Part shown: positions 34,319 to 44,275 of the stretch, in pieces
How positions within the stretch are numbered: the first letter of the stretch is position 1
Layout: each line of letters starts with the position of its first letter
Notes under the pieces: generated by a model
The model's database searches: none
What the model saw: only the letters and a program-made list of their open reading frames with translations
Told to the model about the DNA's origin: nothing
Assembly (NCBI GenBank): GCA_033762815.1
Contig: JANRLF010000001.1
Span: 364,163-428,162 of the forward strand
Reading direction: 5' to 3'
Length of the DNA: 64,000 nucleotides
From: JANRLF01 sp033762815
Lineage (GTDB): Bacteria > Bacteroidota > Bacteroidia > Chitinophagales > CAIOSU01
Program-made: the position numbers and the translations under genes

Positions 34319-37300
34319 ATGGCTCAAGCTCTGAATGCTAAGGAGAGGGTTAATTTCGGTAGGATATCGAAACGTTCCGACTACCCTGACCTCCTAGAAA
34401 TACAATTACAATCATTCCAGGATTTTTTTCAACTGGAAACCACTGCAGAGAACAGAAAGAACGAAGGCCTATATAACGTATTCAAGGAAAACTTCCCCAT
34501 TTCCGATGCAAGGAACATTTTTGTATTGGAGTTTTTGGACTATTTCATCGATCCACCCAGGTATTCGATGGAAGAGTGTATTGATAGGGGGCTAACCTAT
34601 GCGTTGCCGTTAAAGGCTAAGTTGCGTCTTTCTTGCAACGATGAAGAGCACGTGGACTTCGAGACCATCGTGCAAGACGTGTTTTTGGGCAATATCCCAT
34701 ACATGACGCCTAAGGGTACCTTCATCATCAATGGTGCCGAGAGGATTGTAGTATCCCAATTGCACCGCTCACCGGGCGTTTTCTTCGGGCAAAGCTTCCA
34801 CCCCAACGGGACCAAAATTTATTCCGCCAGAGTAATACCGTTCAAAGGGGCCTGGATGGAATTTGCCACGGACATCAACAACGTAATGTACGCCTATATT
34901 GACAGGAAGAAGAAATTTCCTGTTACTACTCTTTTAAGGGCTATTGGTTACGATGCCGACAAGGATATCCTACAGCTTTTTGGCCTGGCCGATGAGGTAA
35001 AGGTAAACAGCAAGAACCTGAAGAAGATTGAGGGTCGCAAGCTGGCCGCCAGGGTGTTGAGGAGTTGGTTGGAAGATTTCGTGGACGAAGATACCGGTGA
35101 AGTGGTATCTATTGAGCGCAACGAGGTAATCTTGGAGCGCGATACGATTTTGAGCACAGAGAACATCAATCAAATATTGGAACTGGAAATCGAATCGGTT
35201 ATCCTACAAAAGGAAGAACTGACTGCCGATTATTCCATCATTTATAATACCCTGCAAAAGGATACTTCCAACTCAGAACTGGAAGCCGTGCAACACATCT
35301 ACCGCCAATTGCGCGGTGCTGACCCCCCCGATGACGAAACCGCTCGCGGCATCATCGACAAGTTGTTCTTCTCCGACAAGCGTTATGACTTGGGAGAAGT
35401 GGGCCGTTATAAAATCAATAAAAAACTGGAGCTGAGCACTCCCGAAGAGGTGCGCGTATTGACCAAGGAAGACATCATTGAGATTGTTAAGTACTTGGTA
35501 CAACTGAGCAATGCCAAGGCCGATATCGATGATATTGACCACTTGAGCAATAGGAGGGTACGTACCGTGGGCGAACAATTGTATGCCCAATTCGGAGTTG
35601 GCTTGGCCCGTATGGCCCGCACTATCCGTGAAAGGATGAACGTGCGCGACAACGAGGTTTTTACCCCTATCGATTTGATTAACGCTAGGACCTTGTCTTC
35701 CGTTATCAACTCGTTCTTCGGTACCAGCCAGTTGTCACAGTTCCTTGACCAGACCAACCCATTATCAGAAATCACGCATAAGCGTAGGATTTCCGCTCTT
35801 GGACCTGGTGGTCTTTCAAGGGAAAGGGCAGGCTTCGAGGTAAGGGACGTACACTATAGCCACTATGGCCGCTTGTGTACCATTGAAACCCCAGAGGGCC
35901 CTAATATCGGTTTGATTTCTACACTTTGCATTCACGCAAAAATCAACCGTATGGGCTTTATCGAGACCCCATACAGACCGGTAAAGGAGGGTGTAGTAGA
36001 CGTTCAGAACGCCCCGCGCTACCTATCGGCCGAAGAGGAAGATAACAAGCACATCGCCCAGGCCAATGCCGTAATAACGGACGATGGCAAATTTGAGTAT
36101 GATAGGATTAAGAGCCGTCACCATGGCGATTTCCCTATCCTTGAGCCAATGGAAGTAGAATACATGGACGTGGCCCCCAACCAAATTGTGGGTGTTTCGG
36201 CTTCTTTGATTCCTTTCCTAGAGAATGACGATGCCAACCGTGCCTTGATGGGTTCGAACATGCAACGCCAGGCAGTACCGTTGTTGAGGCCTGAGGCCCC
36301 TGTAGTAGGTACTGGAATTGAGGCTGTTGTGGCCCGCGACTCAAGGTTGTTGTTGAATGCCGAACGTGGTGGTGTAATAGAATATGTGGATGCGAACAAG
36401 ATTGTCGTTCGTTACGATACCACACCTGAAGAGGAACTGGTGAGCTTTGTAAGCAATGTAAAAACCTACAACCTTACCAAATTCAAAAAGACCAACCAAG
36501 GTACCTGCATCAACCTAAAACCTATTGTGCGCAAAGGCCAAAGGGTAGAGAAAGGAGAATTGCTGTGCGAAGGGTATGCTACCGATAAAGGCGAATTGGC
36601 CCTTGGACGTAACCTGATGGTGGCATTCATGCCTTGGAAAGGTTACAACTTTGAGGATGCCATCGTGCTTTCCGAGCGTGTGGTGAAGGAAGATATCTTT
36701 ACTTCCCTGCACATTGAGGAGTATGAATTGGAGGTGAGGGATACCAAGCTTGGCGAAGAAGAGCTGACTGCAGATATCCCCAACGTAAGTGAGGATGCTA
36801 CCCGCGATTTGGACGAACACGGTATTATCCGTATTGGTGCCAACGTGAAAGAAGGCGATTTGCTGATTGGAAAAATTACCCCTAAAGGCGAATCGGACCC
36901 TACTCCTGAAGAGAAGCTTTTGAGAGCTATCTTTGGCGATAAGGCGGGCGATGTGAAAGATGCATCGTTGAAAGCACCGCCCTCCACCCGTGGCGTGGTA
37001 ATCGATAAAAAGCTGTTTGCCCGTGCCAAAAAGGATAAGCAAACCAAGGCTCGCGAAAAGGTAGCTTTGGATAAGGTAGAGGCCGAGCATAAGAAAATGA
37101 GCAAGGAGATTACCGAAATCTTGGTACAAAAGCTATTGAAGCTGTTGAAGGACAAGACCACCACCGGTATTTACAATACTTTCCGTGAGGAAGTAGTACC
37201 GAAAGGGGTGAAGTTCTCGCAGAAACTATTGTCCGACCTTTCTTATGAGAATATTGATCCTTCTGGCTGGACCAAGGATGAAGAAATCAATACCATGGTA

Positions 37301-38128
37301 AAGCAAATGCTGCACAACTATAAGCTGCGCATGAGCGAAGAAGGTGGTAGGTACAAGCGTGAGAAATTCAATATCAGCATAGGTGACGAGTTGCCTGCAG
37401 GTGTGCTGAAACTGGCCAAAGTGTACTTAGCCAAAAAGCGCAAGCTGAAAGTAGGTGACAAGTTGGCGGGCCGCCACGGTAATAAAGGTATCGTAGCACG
37501 TATTGTTCGCCAAGAAGACATGCCTTTCTTGGAAGACGGTACACCGGTTGATATTGTGTTGAACCCACTCGGCGTGCCTTCAAGGATGAACCTAGGCCAG
37601 ATTTACGAAACCGTGTTGGGCTGGGCAGGCCGTAAGAAGGGAGTGAAATTTGCCACTCCAATCTTTGACGGAGCTACCCTTGACCAGATAGAAGCTGAAA
37701 TCGAATCAGCAGGATTGCCTCCTTACGGACAGACCTATCTATACGATGGCGAAACAGGCGACCGTTTCCACCAAAAAGCTACAGTGGGGATCATTTACAT
37801 GCTGAAACTGTCGCACATGGTAGATGATAAGATGCACGCAAGGTCTATTGGGCCATACTCACTTATCACTCAGCAGCCATTGGGCGGTAAAGCACAGTTC
37901 GGTGGTCAACGTTTGGGTGAGATGGAAGTGTGGGCCTTGGAGGCTTACGGCGCATCCAGCATCCTACAGGAGTTGCTTACCATCAAGTCAGATGATATTG
38001 TGGGCCGTGCCAAAGCTTATGAGGCTATCGTGAAAGGCGATAACCTTCCTAAGCCCGGTATCCCCGAATCGTTCAACGTATTGGTACACGAACTGCGCGG
38101 ATTGGGTCTTGACCTGAAATTTGAGTAA
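34319..38128 (+). CDS. rpoB: RNA polymerase beta subunit
   Basis: A 1269-residue catalytic subunit. Visible hallmarks: the rifampicin region FFGTSQLSQFLDQTNPLSEITHKRRISALGPGGL, the fork-loop RAGFEVRDVHYSHYGRLCTIETPEGPNIGLI, and the C-terminal clamp anchor QPLGGKAQFGGQRLGEMEVWALEAYGA. The rifampicin-contact residues (S in TSQLSQ, D in LDQ, H and R in THKRR) are of the sensitive type as far as can be read. It is followed 28 bp later by rpoC. Confidence 0.98.
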   Translation: MAQALNAKERVNFGRISKRSDYPDLLEIQLQSFQDFFQLETTAENRKNEGLYNVFKENFPISDARNIFVLEFLDYFIDPPRYSMEECIDRGLTYALPLKAKLRLSCNDEEHVDFETIVQDVFLGNIPYMTPKGTFIINGAERIVVSQLHRSPGVFFGQSFHPNGTKIYSARVIPFKGAWMEFATDINNVMYAYIDRKKKFPVTTLLRAIGYDADKDILQLFGLADEVKVNSKNLKKIEGRKLAARVLRSWLEDFVDEDTGEVVSIERNEVILERDTILSTENINQILELEIESVILQKEELTADYSIIYNTLQKDTSNSELEAVQHIYRQLRGADPPDDETARGIIDKLFFSDKRYDLGEVGRYKINKKLELSTPEEVRVLTKEDIIEIVKYLVQLSNAKADIDDIDHLSNRRVRTVGEQLYAQFGVGLARMARTIRERMNVRDNEVFTPIDLINARTLSSVINSFFGTSQLSQFLDQTNPLSEITHKRRISALGPGGLSRERAGFEVRDVHYSHYGRLCTIETPEGPNIGLISTLCIHAKINRMGFIETPYRPVKEGVVDVQNAPRYLSAEEEDNKHIAQANAVITDDGKFEYDRIKSRHHGDFPILEPMEVEYMDVAPNQIVGVSASLIPFLENDDANRALMGSNMQRQAVPLLRPEAPVVGTGIEAVVARDSRLLLNAERGGVIEYVDANKIVVRYDTTPEEELVSFVSNVKTYNLTKFKKTNQGTCINLKPIVRKGQRVEKGELLCEGYATDKGELALGRNLMVAFMPWKGYNFEDAIVLSERVVKEDIFTSLHIEEYELEVRDTKLGEEELTADIPNVSEDATRDLDEHGIIRIGANVKEGDLLIGKITPKGESDPTPEEKLLRAIFGDKAGDVKDASLKAPPSTRGVVIDKKLFARAKKDKQTKAREKVALDKVEAEHKKMSKEITEILVQKLLKLLKDKTTTGIYNTFREEVVPKGVKFSQKLLSDLSYENIDPSGWTKDEEINTMVKQMLHNYKLRMSEEGGRYKREKFNISIGDELPAGVLKLAKVYLAKKRKLKVGDKLAGRHGNKGIVARIVRQEDMPFLEDGTPVDIVLNPLGVPSRMNLGQIYETVLGWAGRKKGVKFATPIFDGATLDQIEAEIESAGLPPYGQTYLYDGETGDRFHQKATVGIIYMLKLSHMVDDKMHARSIGPYSLITQQPLGGKAQFGGQRLGEMEVWALEAYGASSILQELLTIKSDDIVGRAKAYEAIVKGDNLPKPGIPESFNVLVHELRGLGLDLKFE

Positions 38129-38156
38129 TCATCTTTTTTAAAAACAAAGGAACATT

Positions 38157-41100
38157 ATGCCTTTAGTAAAGGATAAAAAATCAACCAATACTTTCACCAA
38201 ACTGGTAATCAGTTTGGCCTCTCCTGATGATATTTTGGAAAGGTCGTACGGTGAGGTGTTGAAACCAGAGACCATTAACTACCGTACTTACAAGCCGGAG
38301 CGTGATGGTCTTTTCTGCGAGCGCATTTTTGGCCCTGTGAAGGACTATGAGTGCTACTGCGGAAAGTATAAGAGAATCAGGTACAAAGGCATCGTATGCG
38401 ACCGCTGCGGTGTAGAAGTTACCGAAAAGAAAGTAAGAAGGGAAAGAATGGGCCACATTAAGTTGGTGGTGCCTGTGGTACATATATGGTACTTCAAGTC
38501 TTTGCCTAACAAAATCGGTTACTTATTGGGGGTATCCTCCAAGAAATTGGAGAGCATCGTTTACTACGAGCGGTATGTGGTGATTCAAGCCGGTGCTGCT
38601 TCCGTTTATGAGGATAGCAAAGGTGCGCCTATTGAATACCTTGCTTTGTTGACCGAGGAAGAGTATTTGGATACTTTGGAAAAGTTGCCTGTCGGCAACC
38701 AGCAGTTGGATGACAATGACCCTAATAAGTTCATTGCCAAAATGGGTGCCGAAGGTATCCGCGATTTGCTGTCACGCATCAATCTTGACGAACTTTCTTA
38801 CGCCCTTCGCGACCAAGCTGCCAACGAAACTTCGCAGCAGCGTAAAGCAGAAGCCTTGAAACGCTTGAGCGTAGTGGAGGCTTTCCGTGAAGCGAGCGGT
38901 AGGGTTGAAAATCGTCCAGAATGGCAGGTTATTCAATATCTACCAGTGGTGCCGCCTGAATTGCGCCCCTTAGTGCCTTTGGATGGTGGCCGTTTTGCCA
39001 GCTCCGATTTGAATGACCTTTATAGAAGGGTAATCATCCGTAACAACCGTTTGAAGCGCCTGATAGAAATCAAAGCTCCTGAAGTGATTTTGCGTAACGA
39101 AAAGCGCATGTTGCAGGAAGCAGTTGACTCCTTGTTCGATAACAGCCGTAAATCCAATGCGGTAAAAGCGGAAGGCGGACGTGCTCTAAAATCATTGAGC
39201 GACGTGCTTAAAGGTAAGCAAGGTCGTTTCCGTCAGAACTTGTTGGGTAAAAGGGTGGACTATTCCGGTCGTTCGGTGATTGTGGTTGGTCCAAACCTTA
39301 AGCTGCATGAGTGTGGTTTGCCAAAAGATATGGCCGCGGAATTGTTCAAGCCGTTCATTATCCGTAAACTGATTGAAAGAGGTATTGTAAAAACGGTAAA
39401 ATCTGCCAAGAAATTGGTGGATAAGAAAGAGCCCGTTATTTGGGATATTCTCGAGAATATTTTGAAAGGCCACCCTGTATTGTTGAACAGGGCCCCAACA
39501 CTGCACAGACTTTCTATGCAGGCATTCCAGCCTAAGCTGGTGGAAGGCAAGGCCATTCAGTTGCACCCATTGGTGTGTACAGGTTTCAACGCTGACTTTG
39601 ACGGTGACCAAATGGCCGTGCACGTGCCTTTGAGCTCCGCCGCTATTTTGGAAGCCCAATTGTTGATGCTTTCATCGCACAACATTTTGAACCCACAAAG
39701 TGGCGACCCTGTTACGCTGCCTTCACAAGACATGGTACTTGGCTTGTACTACATGACCAAGGGCAAGAAAACCAATGACAAGGAAAAGGTAATGGGTGAG
39801 GGCAAAGTGTTCTACTCTAAGGAAGAAGTAATTATTGCCTACAACGAGCGCCGTGTTGACCTCCATGCACAAATTAAGGTGCGTGCCCAGGTGAAAAGCG
39901 ATAAAACCGGCCAATTGGAAACCAAGCTGTTGGAGACAACAGTAGGTAGGGTATTGTTCAATGAAGCAGTACCTGCCGAAGTTGGTTTCGTTAACGCTTT
40001 ATTGACCAAGAAAGCATTGCGCCAAATCATCAGCGTGATATTGAAAGAGACCAATATTCCGCGTACCGCAGCGTTCTTGGATGATATTAAGACCCTTGGT
40101 TTCACATGGGCTTTCAAAGGGGGCTTGTCGTTCAACCTTTCTGACCTAATTGTACCGGCTGAAAAGACCACTTTGTTGGATAAGGCACAGTTGGAAGTAG
40201 ATGAGGTGACCGATAACTATAACATGGGTTTGATAACCAATAACGAGCGTTATAACCAAACCATCGATATCTGGACACGTGCCAACACCCGTTTGACAGA
40301 GGCTACTTTGAGCCAATTGGCAAATGACCGCCAAGGCTTCAATAGCGTGTATATGATGTTGGATTCTGGCGCAAGGGGTTCTAAAGAACAGATTCGTCAG
40401 TTGGGCGGTATGAGGGGCTTGATGGCAAAACCACGTAAGTCTGGTTCTACTGGCGCGGAAATTATCGAAAACCCTATCCTTTCTAACTTGAAAGAAGGCT
40501 TGTCGGTATTGGAGTACTTTATCTCTACCCACGGTGCCCGTAAAGGTTTGGCGGATACGGCCTTGAAAACAGCTGATGCTGGTTACTTGACCCGTAGGTT
40601 GGTAGACGTGGCGCAAGACGTGGTAATTACAGACGAAGACTGTGGAACACTTAGGGGCATATCTATTACCGCATTGAAGGACAATGAGGAGATTGTGGAG
40701 CCTTTAATTGACCGTATCGTGGGTCGTGTGAGCTTGCATGACGTTTACGATCCATTGGATAATGACAGGTTGCTGGTAAAGGCCGGCGAGGAAATATCGG
40801 AAAGTGTTGCCCGTAAGATAGATGCCACTGCTATTGACAGCGTTGAAATCCGTTCGGTATTGACTTGTGAAACCAAGCGCGGGGTATGCGTAAAATGCTA
40901 CGGCCGTCATTTGGCCTCTAACAGGATGGCACAGAAAGGCGATGCGGTAGGTATCATAGCTGCCCAATCAATTGGTGAACCAGGTACACAGTTGACACTA
41001 CGTACCTTCCACGTGGGTGGTGTTGCTGCTAACATTGCTACCGAATCGCAAATGGCAGCCAAGTTTGATGGCGTGATTGAATTCGATGGGGTTCGTACCA

Positions 41101-42476
41101 TTGACTATGTGGATGACCAAGGTACCAAGCAAGTAAAAGTGATAGGCCGTACAGGTGAAATCAAGATAAATGATGAAACCGGCAAGAACCTGAAAACCGA
41201 CCACTTACCATACGGTTCTTTACTGATGGTGAAGGAAGGCCAAAAGGTGAAAAAAGGTGATGTCATTTGTTCTTGGGATCCTTACAACGCCGTAATGCTT
41301 TCTGAAGTGACTGGTAAAGTATTGTTCGATAACTTGATTGAGGGTGTTACTTACCGCGAAGAGGCTGACGAACAAACTGGCCACAGGGAGAAAGTGATTA
41401 TTGAAAGCCGTGATAAAAAACGTATCCCTTCTATCAAAGTTACTTTTGGTGATGATGCCAAAACCTACAACACGCCAGTGGGCGCGCACGTAGTGGTAAA
41501 CAATGGTGACAGTGTTAAGGCTGGGGAGGTTATCGTTAAAATACCTCGTGTTCTTGGAAAAGTACGCGATATCACGGGTGGTCTGCCAAGGGTAACTGAA
41601 TTGTTCGAGGCTCGTAACCCAAGCAATCCTGCTACAGTATCAGAAATTGATGGTGTGGTAAGTTTTGGACCAATCAAGCGCGGTAACCGTGAGATTATTG
41701 TAGAGAGCAAGGACGGCCAAGTGAAGAAGTACATGGTTCCGCTTACCAAGCACATTTTGGTACAGGAAAACGACTTCATCAAAGCAGGTACGCCATTGTC
41801 AGAAGGAGCTATCACCCCATCAGATATTCTTGCCATTAAAGGACCATTTGCTGTTCAGGAATATTTGGTGAACGAAATACAAGAGGTATATCGCTTACAA
41901 GGTGTGAAAATCAATGATAAGCACATTGAAGTAATCGTTCGCAGGATGATGCGCAAGGTGTTGATTACCGATGCAGGTGATACGAAGTTCTTGGAGAAAG
42001 AATCGGTTGATAAATTCGAGTTTATTGAAGAAAACGACCGTATTTTCGATAAGAAAGTTATTACTGAACGTGGTGATTCACAAAACCTGCGCGTAGGCCA
42101 AATTGTTACCTTGCGTCAAATAAGGGAAGAAAACTCCTTATTGCGTCGTAACGACCAGAAGCTGGTTGAGTATCGCGATGCTATACCTGCTACTTCTGAG
42201 CCTTTGTTGCAAGGTATTACCAAGGCATCATTGGGTACGCAGAGCTGGATATCGGCCGCATCGTTCCAAGAAACTACCAAGGTGCTGAGCACAGCTTCCA
42301 TAGCTGCCCGCGAAGACAACTTGCAAGGTTTGAAAGAGAACGTGATTGTGGGTCATTTGATACCTGCTGGTACTGGTTTGCGCGAGTTTGAAGACATTAT
42401 CGTGGGTTCAAAAGAAGAACTGGAGAAGTTGGAAGCCCGCCGCGGCGCCTTTGTTGAGGAAACCGAAGAAGCTTAA
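38157..42476 (+). CDS. rpoC: RNA polymerase beta' subunit
   Basis: A 1439-residue catalytic subunit. The N-terminal zinc ribbon is CYCGKYKRIRYKGIVCDRCG, the Mg-binding motif is NADFDGDQMAVH (about residue 480), the bridge-helix/trigger-loop region follows, and a second zinc site occurs at CETKRGVCVKCYGR. The C-terminus is acidic (EETEEA). The length is typical of Bacteroidota. The operon ends at the terminator 23 bp downstream. Confidence 0.98.
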   Translation: MPLVKDKKSTNTFTKLVISLASPDDILERSYGEVLKPETINYRTYKPERDGLFCERIFGPVKDYECYCGKYKRIRYKGIVCDRCGVEVTEKKVRRERMGHIKLVVPVVHIWYFKSLPNKIGYLLGVSSKKLESIVYYERYVVIQAGAASVYEDSKGAPIEYLALLTEEEYLDTLEKLPVGNQQLDDNDPNKFIAKMGAEGIRDLLSRINLDELSYALRDQAANETSQQRKAEALKRLSVVEAFREASGRVENRPEWQVIQYLPVVPPELRPLVPLDGGRFASSDLNDLYRRVIIRNNRLKRLIEIKAPEVILRNEKRMLQEAVDSLFDNSRKSNAVKAEGGRALKSLSDVLKGKQGRFRQNLLGKRVDYSGRSVIVVGPNLKLHECGLPKDMAAELFKPFIIRKLIERGIVKTVKSAKKLVDKKEPVIWDILENILKGHPVLLNRAPTLHRLSMQAFQPKLVEGKAIQLHPLVCTGFNADFDGDQMAVHVPLSSAAILEAQLLMLSSHNILNPQSGDPVTLPSQDMVLGLYYMTKGKKTNDKEKVMGEGKVFYSKEEVIIAYNERRVDLHAQIKVRAQVKSDKTGQLETKLLETTVGRVLFNEAVPAEVGFVNALLTKKALRQIISVILKETNIPRTAAFLDDIKTLGFTWAFKGGLSFNLSDLIVPAEKTTLLDKAQLEVDEVTDNYNMGLITNNERYNQTIDIWTRANTRLTEATLSQLANDRQGFNSVYMMLDSGARGSKEQIRQLGGMRGLMAKPRKSGSTGAEIIENPILSNLKEGLSVLEYFISTHGARKGLADTALKTADAGYLTRRLVDVAQDVVITDEDCGTLRGISITALKDNEEIVEPLIDRIVGRVSLHDVYDPLDNDRLLVKAGEEISESVARKIDATAIDSVEIRSVLTCETKRGVCVKCYGRHLASNRMAQKGDAVGIIAAQSIGEPGTQLTLRTFHVGGVAANIATESQMAAKFDGVIEFDGVRTIDYVDDQGTKQVKVIGRTGEIKINDETGKNLKTDHLPYGSLLMVKEGQKVKKGDVICSWDPYNAVMLSEVTGKVLFDNLIEGVTYREEADEQTGHREKVIIESRDKKRIPSIKVTFGDDAKTYNTPVGAHVVVNNGDSVKAGEVIVKIPRVLGKVRDITGGLPRVTELFEARNPSNPATVSEIDGVVSFGPIKRGNREIIVESKDGQVKKYMVPLTKHILVQENDFIKAGTPLSEGAITPSDILAIKGPFAVQEYLVNEIQEVYRLQGVKINDKHIEVIVRRMMRKVLITDAGDTKFLEKESVDKFEFIEENDRIFDKKVITERGDSQNLRVGQIVTLRQIREENSLLRRNDQKLVEYRDAIPATSEPLLQGITKASLGTQSWISAASFQETTKVLSTASIAAREDNLQGLKENVIVGHLIPAGTGLREFEDIIVGSKEELEKLEARRGAFVEETEEA

Positions 42477-42498
42477 GCATTGCTTAAGCCATAAAAGA

Positions 42499-42530
42499 AA
42501 AACCCGAGGTGTTGCCTCGGGTTTTTTATT
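42499..42530 (+). terminator. Terminator of the rpoBC operon
   Basis: AAAACCCGAGG-TGTTG-CCTCGGGTTTTTT: a perfect 7-bp G/C stem with A/T extension and a T run of 6. Confidence 0.92.
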
Positions 42531-42546
42531 TTTTGTGATTCGGTGA

Positions 42547-42858
42547 TTAAAGCTCCTTTATCTTATGTAGGTATAAGATACCTTGTATCTTGTTGTTAGA
42601 ACAAGCTGGGGTTTCTTCCAACTGACGGTAAACAACATCTAACTCCAAGTTTTCTTGTTTATACTGGTCAGGTAGGTTTAAGGGTTCATACCAGTGCAAG
42701 GTGTCTTGTTGCAATACCCATCCACAGCCACCTTTGTCCCAGTCACCTGAATAATGGATGGTAAATACCCCATCAACAAACTCTTCTTTACTGCAACTAA
42801 AAAGCAAAAGCAACAAGGATAGGCAAAGTAATTTTGGAAGCGACGGCTTAAAATTCAT
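42547..42858 (-). CDS. Small hypothetical lipoprotein
   Basis: A 103-residue protein with a lipoprotein signal (SLPKLLCLSLLLLLFSC, Cys about residue 22) followed by SKEE. The mature part has five further cysteines at most and no family I recognise. It is convergent with rpoC. An outer- or inner-membrane anchored location is likely. Confidence 0.6.
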   Translation of the reverse strand: MNFKPSLPKLLCLSLLLLLFSCSKEEFVDGVFTIHYSGDWDKGGCGWVLQQDTLHWYEPLNLPDQYKQENLELDVVYRQLEETPACSNNKIQGILYLHKIKEL

Positions 42859-42982
42859 CCAACTAATTTTACAGGCTTTGGTAGGTTAAATCAAATTTAG
42901 GAAAAGATTCCATAAAGTCCTTACTTTGATTATTGGGCAATTATAAACGGAAATACTTATTTTGGACAAAAATCTCTACAGA

Positions 42983-44275
42983 ATGAAACTACGCTTACTA
43001 TCTATTATTGTATTGAGTGCCACTATTATGGCCTTGTTTTATGACATGCCGACGGCGCATAGCAATGCTGCCCAGCCTCCTGCTGGCAGAACTGGTGCCC
43101 CCAGTGAAGGGACCTGTAATGCGGCGGGTTGCCACTCCGGTTCTTCCGTAGTGGCCAGTTCAAACGAGATTCTTTTCAAGGAAGCTCCCAATTTGGACTA
43201 TACAGAGTACACCCCTGGTGATACAGTCAACTTGACCGTTAACATTACTGCCAGTTCAAAAAATGGCTTTGAAATCACTTGCCTTGATACTGCCGATAAT
43301 ATGGCAGGTACCTTTATATTGACTTCTACTAGTACCACCACTTTACAAACCTCTGGTGGACGCCAATATGTGGGTCATAAAAATGCCTCTGGTACCAATG
43401 CTTGGGTATTCAAGTGGGCCGCGCCCGCTACCAATATTGGCCCCGTAACTTTTTACATAGCAGCCAACAAGGCAAATGGTAATAATGCCTCTTCAGGTGA
43501 TGTTATCCATACCCAAAGCTTTACGGTACAGCCTGCTAGCGGTGGAGGCTGTGGTAGTTTTGATGTTAGCATTAATGGCAATACTTCTATTTGCCCAGGC
43601 ATTTCTACTACTTTATCTGCCGATGTGGTAGGCGGTTCAGGGTCTAATAGCTATCTATGGTCAACTGGGGGATCCAATGCTTCAATTGCCGTTAATACGG
43701 CTGGGTCGTACTCCGTAACCGTTACCAATGGCGGCTGTGTGGATTCTGCTAGGGTATCCGTTACAACAGCTGCGCCGCCAATAGCAGCTTTTGATGTTAC
43801 CGTTTTTGGCGATACGGTCTATATTTCCAACAACTCAACTGGCACTATTGAAACCAGCACTTGGTCATTTGGCGATGGCAACTCCGATGTGATTGACGAT
43901 GGAGAGTTTGCTTATGGCTATGCCGATACAGGCACCTATACCATCACATTGACTACTACCAACGCCTGTGGAGGTACCAGTACTGCGGATACTACTATTA
44001 CCATAGCCAGCGGTACAGGTATTATGCAAGTGGCTCATACCATAGAAGCCAGCATCTTCCCAAATCCGGTGCAGGGGACCATGATGGTAAATGTTGCAGG
44101 CAATACCTCATTTGAAATGACAGTTTTCGATTTGAACGGACGCATTGTAAAGCAAGCTAACGGTCAAGCAGGACAAACGCTAGCAATTGATAGCAAAGAC
44201 TTAAATAAAGGACTGTATTTCTATAAAGTAGTAAGTGGTAACAAATCAACCAGCGGAAAACTGTTAGTTAACTGA
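42983..44275 (+). CDS. T9SS-exported protein with Reelin-like (choice-of-anchor V) and PKD domains
   Basis: About 430 residues. The start at ATG 42983 gives a signal peptide (MKLRLLSIIVLSATIMALF). The N-terminal mature part GRTGAPSEGTCNAAGCHSGSS and the following beta domain (to about 190) match the Reelin-like choice-of-anchor V group, with a C-x4-C-H motif (C45, C50, H51) where relatives usually have CxxCH. An Ig/PKD-like domain (STWSFGDGNSD...TYTITLTTTNACGG) and a T9SS type A sorting domain (SIFPNPVQGTMMVNV...KGLYFYKVVSG) follow. Surface-attached or secreted. Its 3' end overlaps the convergent neighbour by 12 bp. Confidence 0.82.
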   Translation: MKLRLLSIIVLSATIMALFYDMPTAHSNAAQPPAGRTGAPSEGTCNAAGCHSGSSVVASSNEILFKEAPNLDYTEYTPGDTVNLTVNITASSKNGFEITCLDTADNMAGTFILTSTSTTTLQTSGGRQYVGHKNASGTNAWVFKWAAPATNIGPVTFYIAANKANGNNASSGDVIHTQSFTVQPASGGGCGSFDVSINGNTSICPGISTTLSADVVGGSGSNSYLWSTGGSNASIAVNTAGSYSVTVTNGGCVDSARVSVTTAAPPIAAFDVTVFGDTVYISNNSTGTIETSTWSFGDGNSDVIDDGEFAYGYADTGTYTITLTTTNACGGTSTADTTITIASGTGIMQVAHTIEASIFPNPVQGTMMVNVAGNTSFEMTVFDLNGRIVKQANGQAGQTLAIDSKDLNKGLYFYKVVSGNKSTSGKLLVN

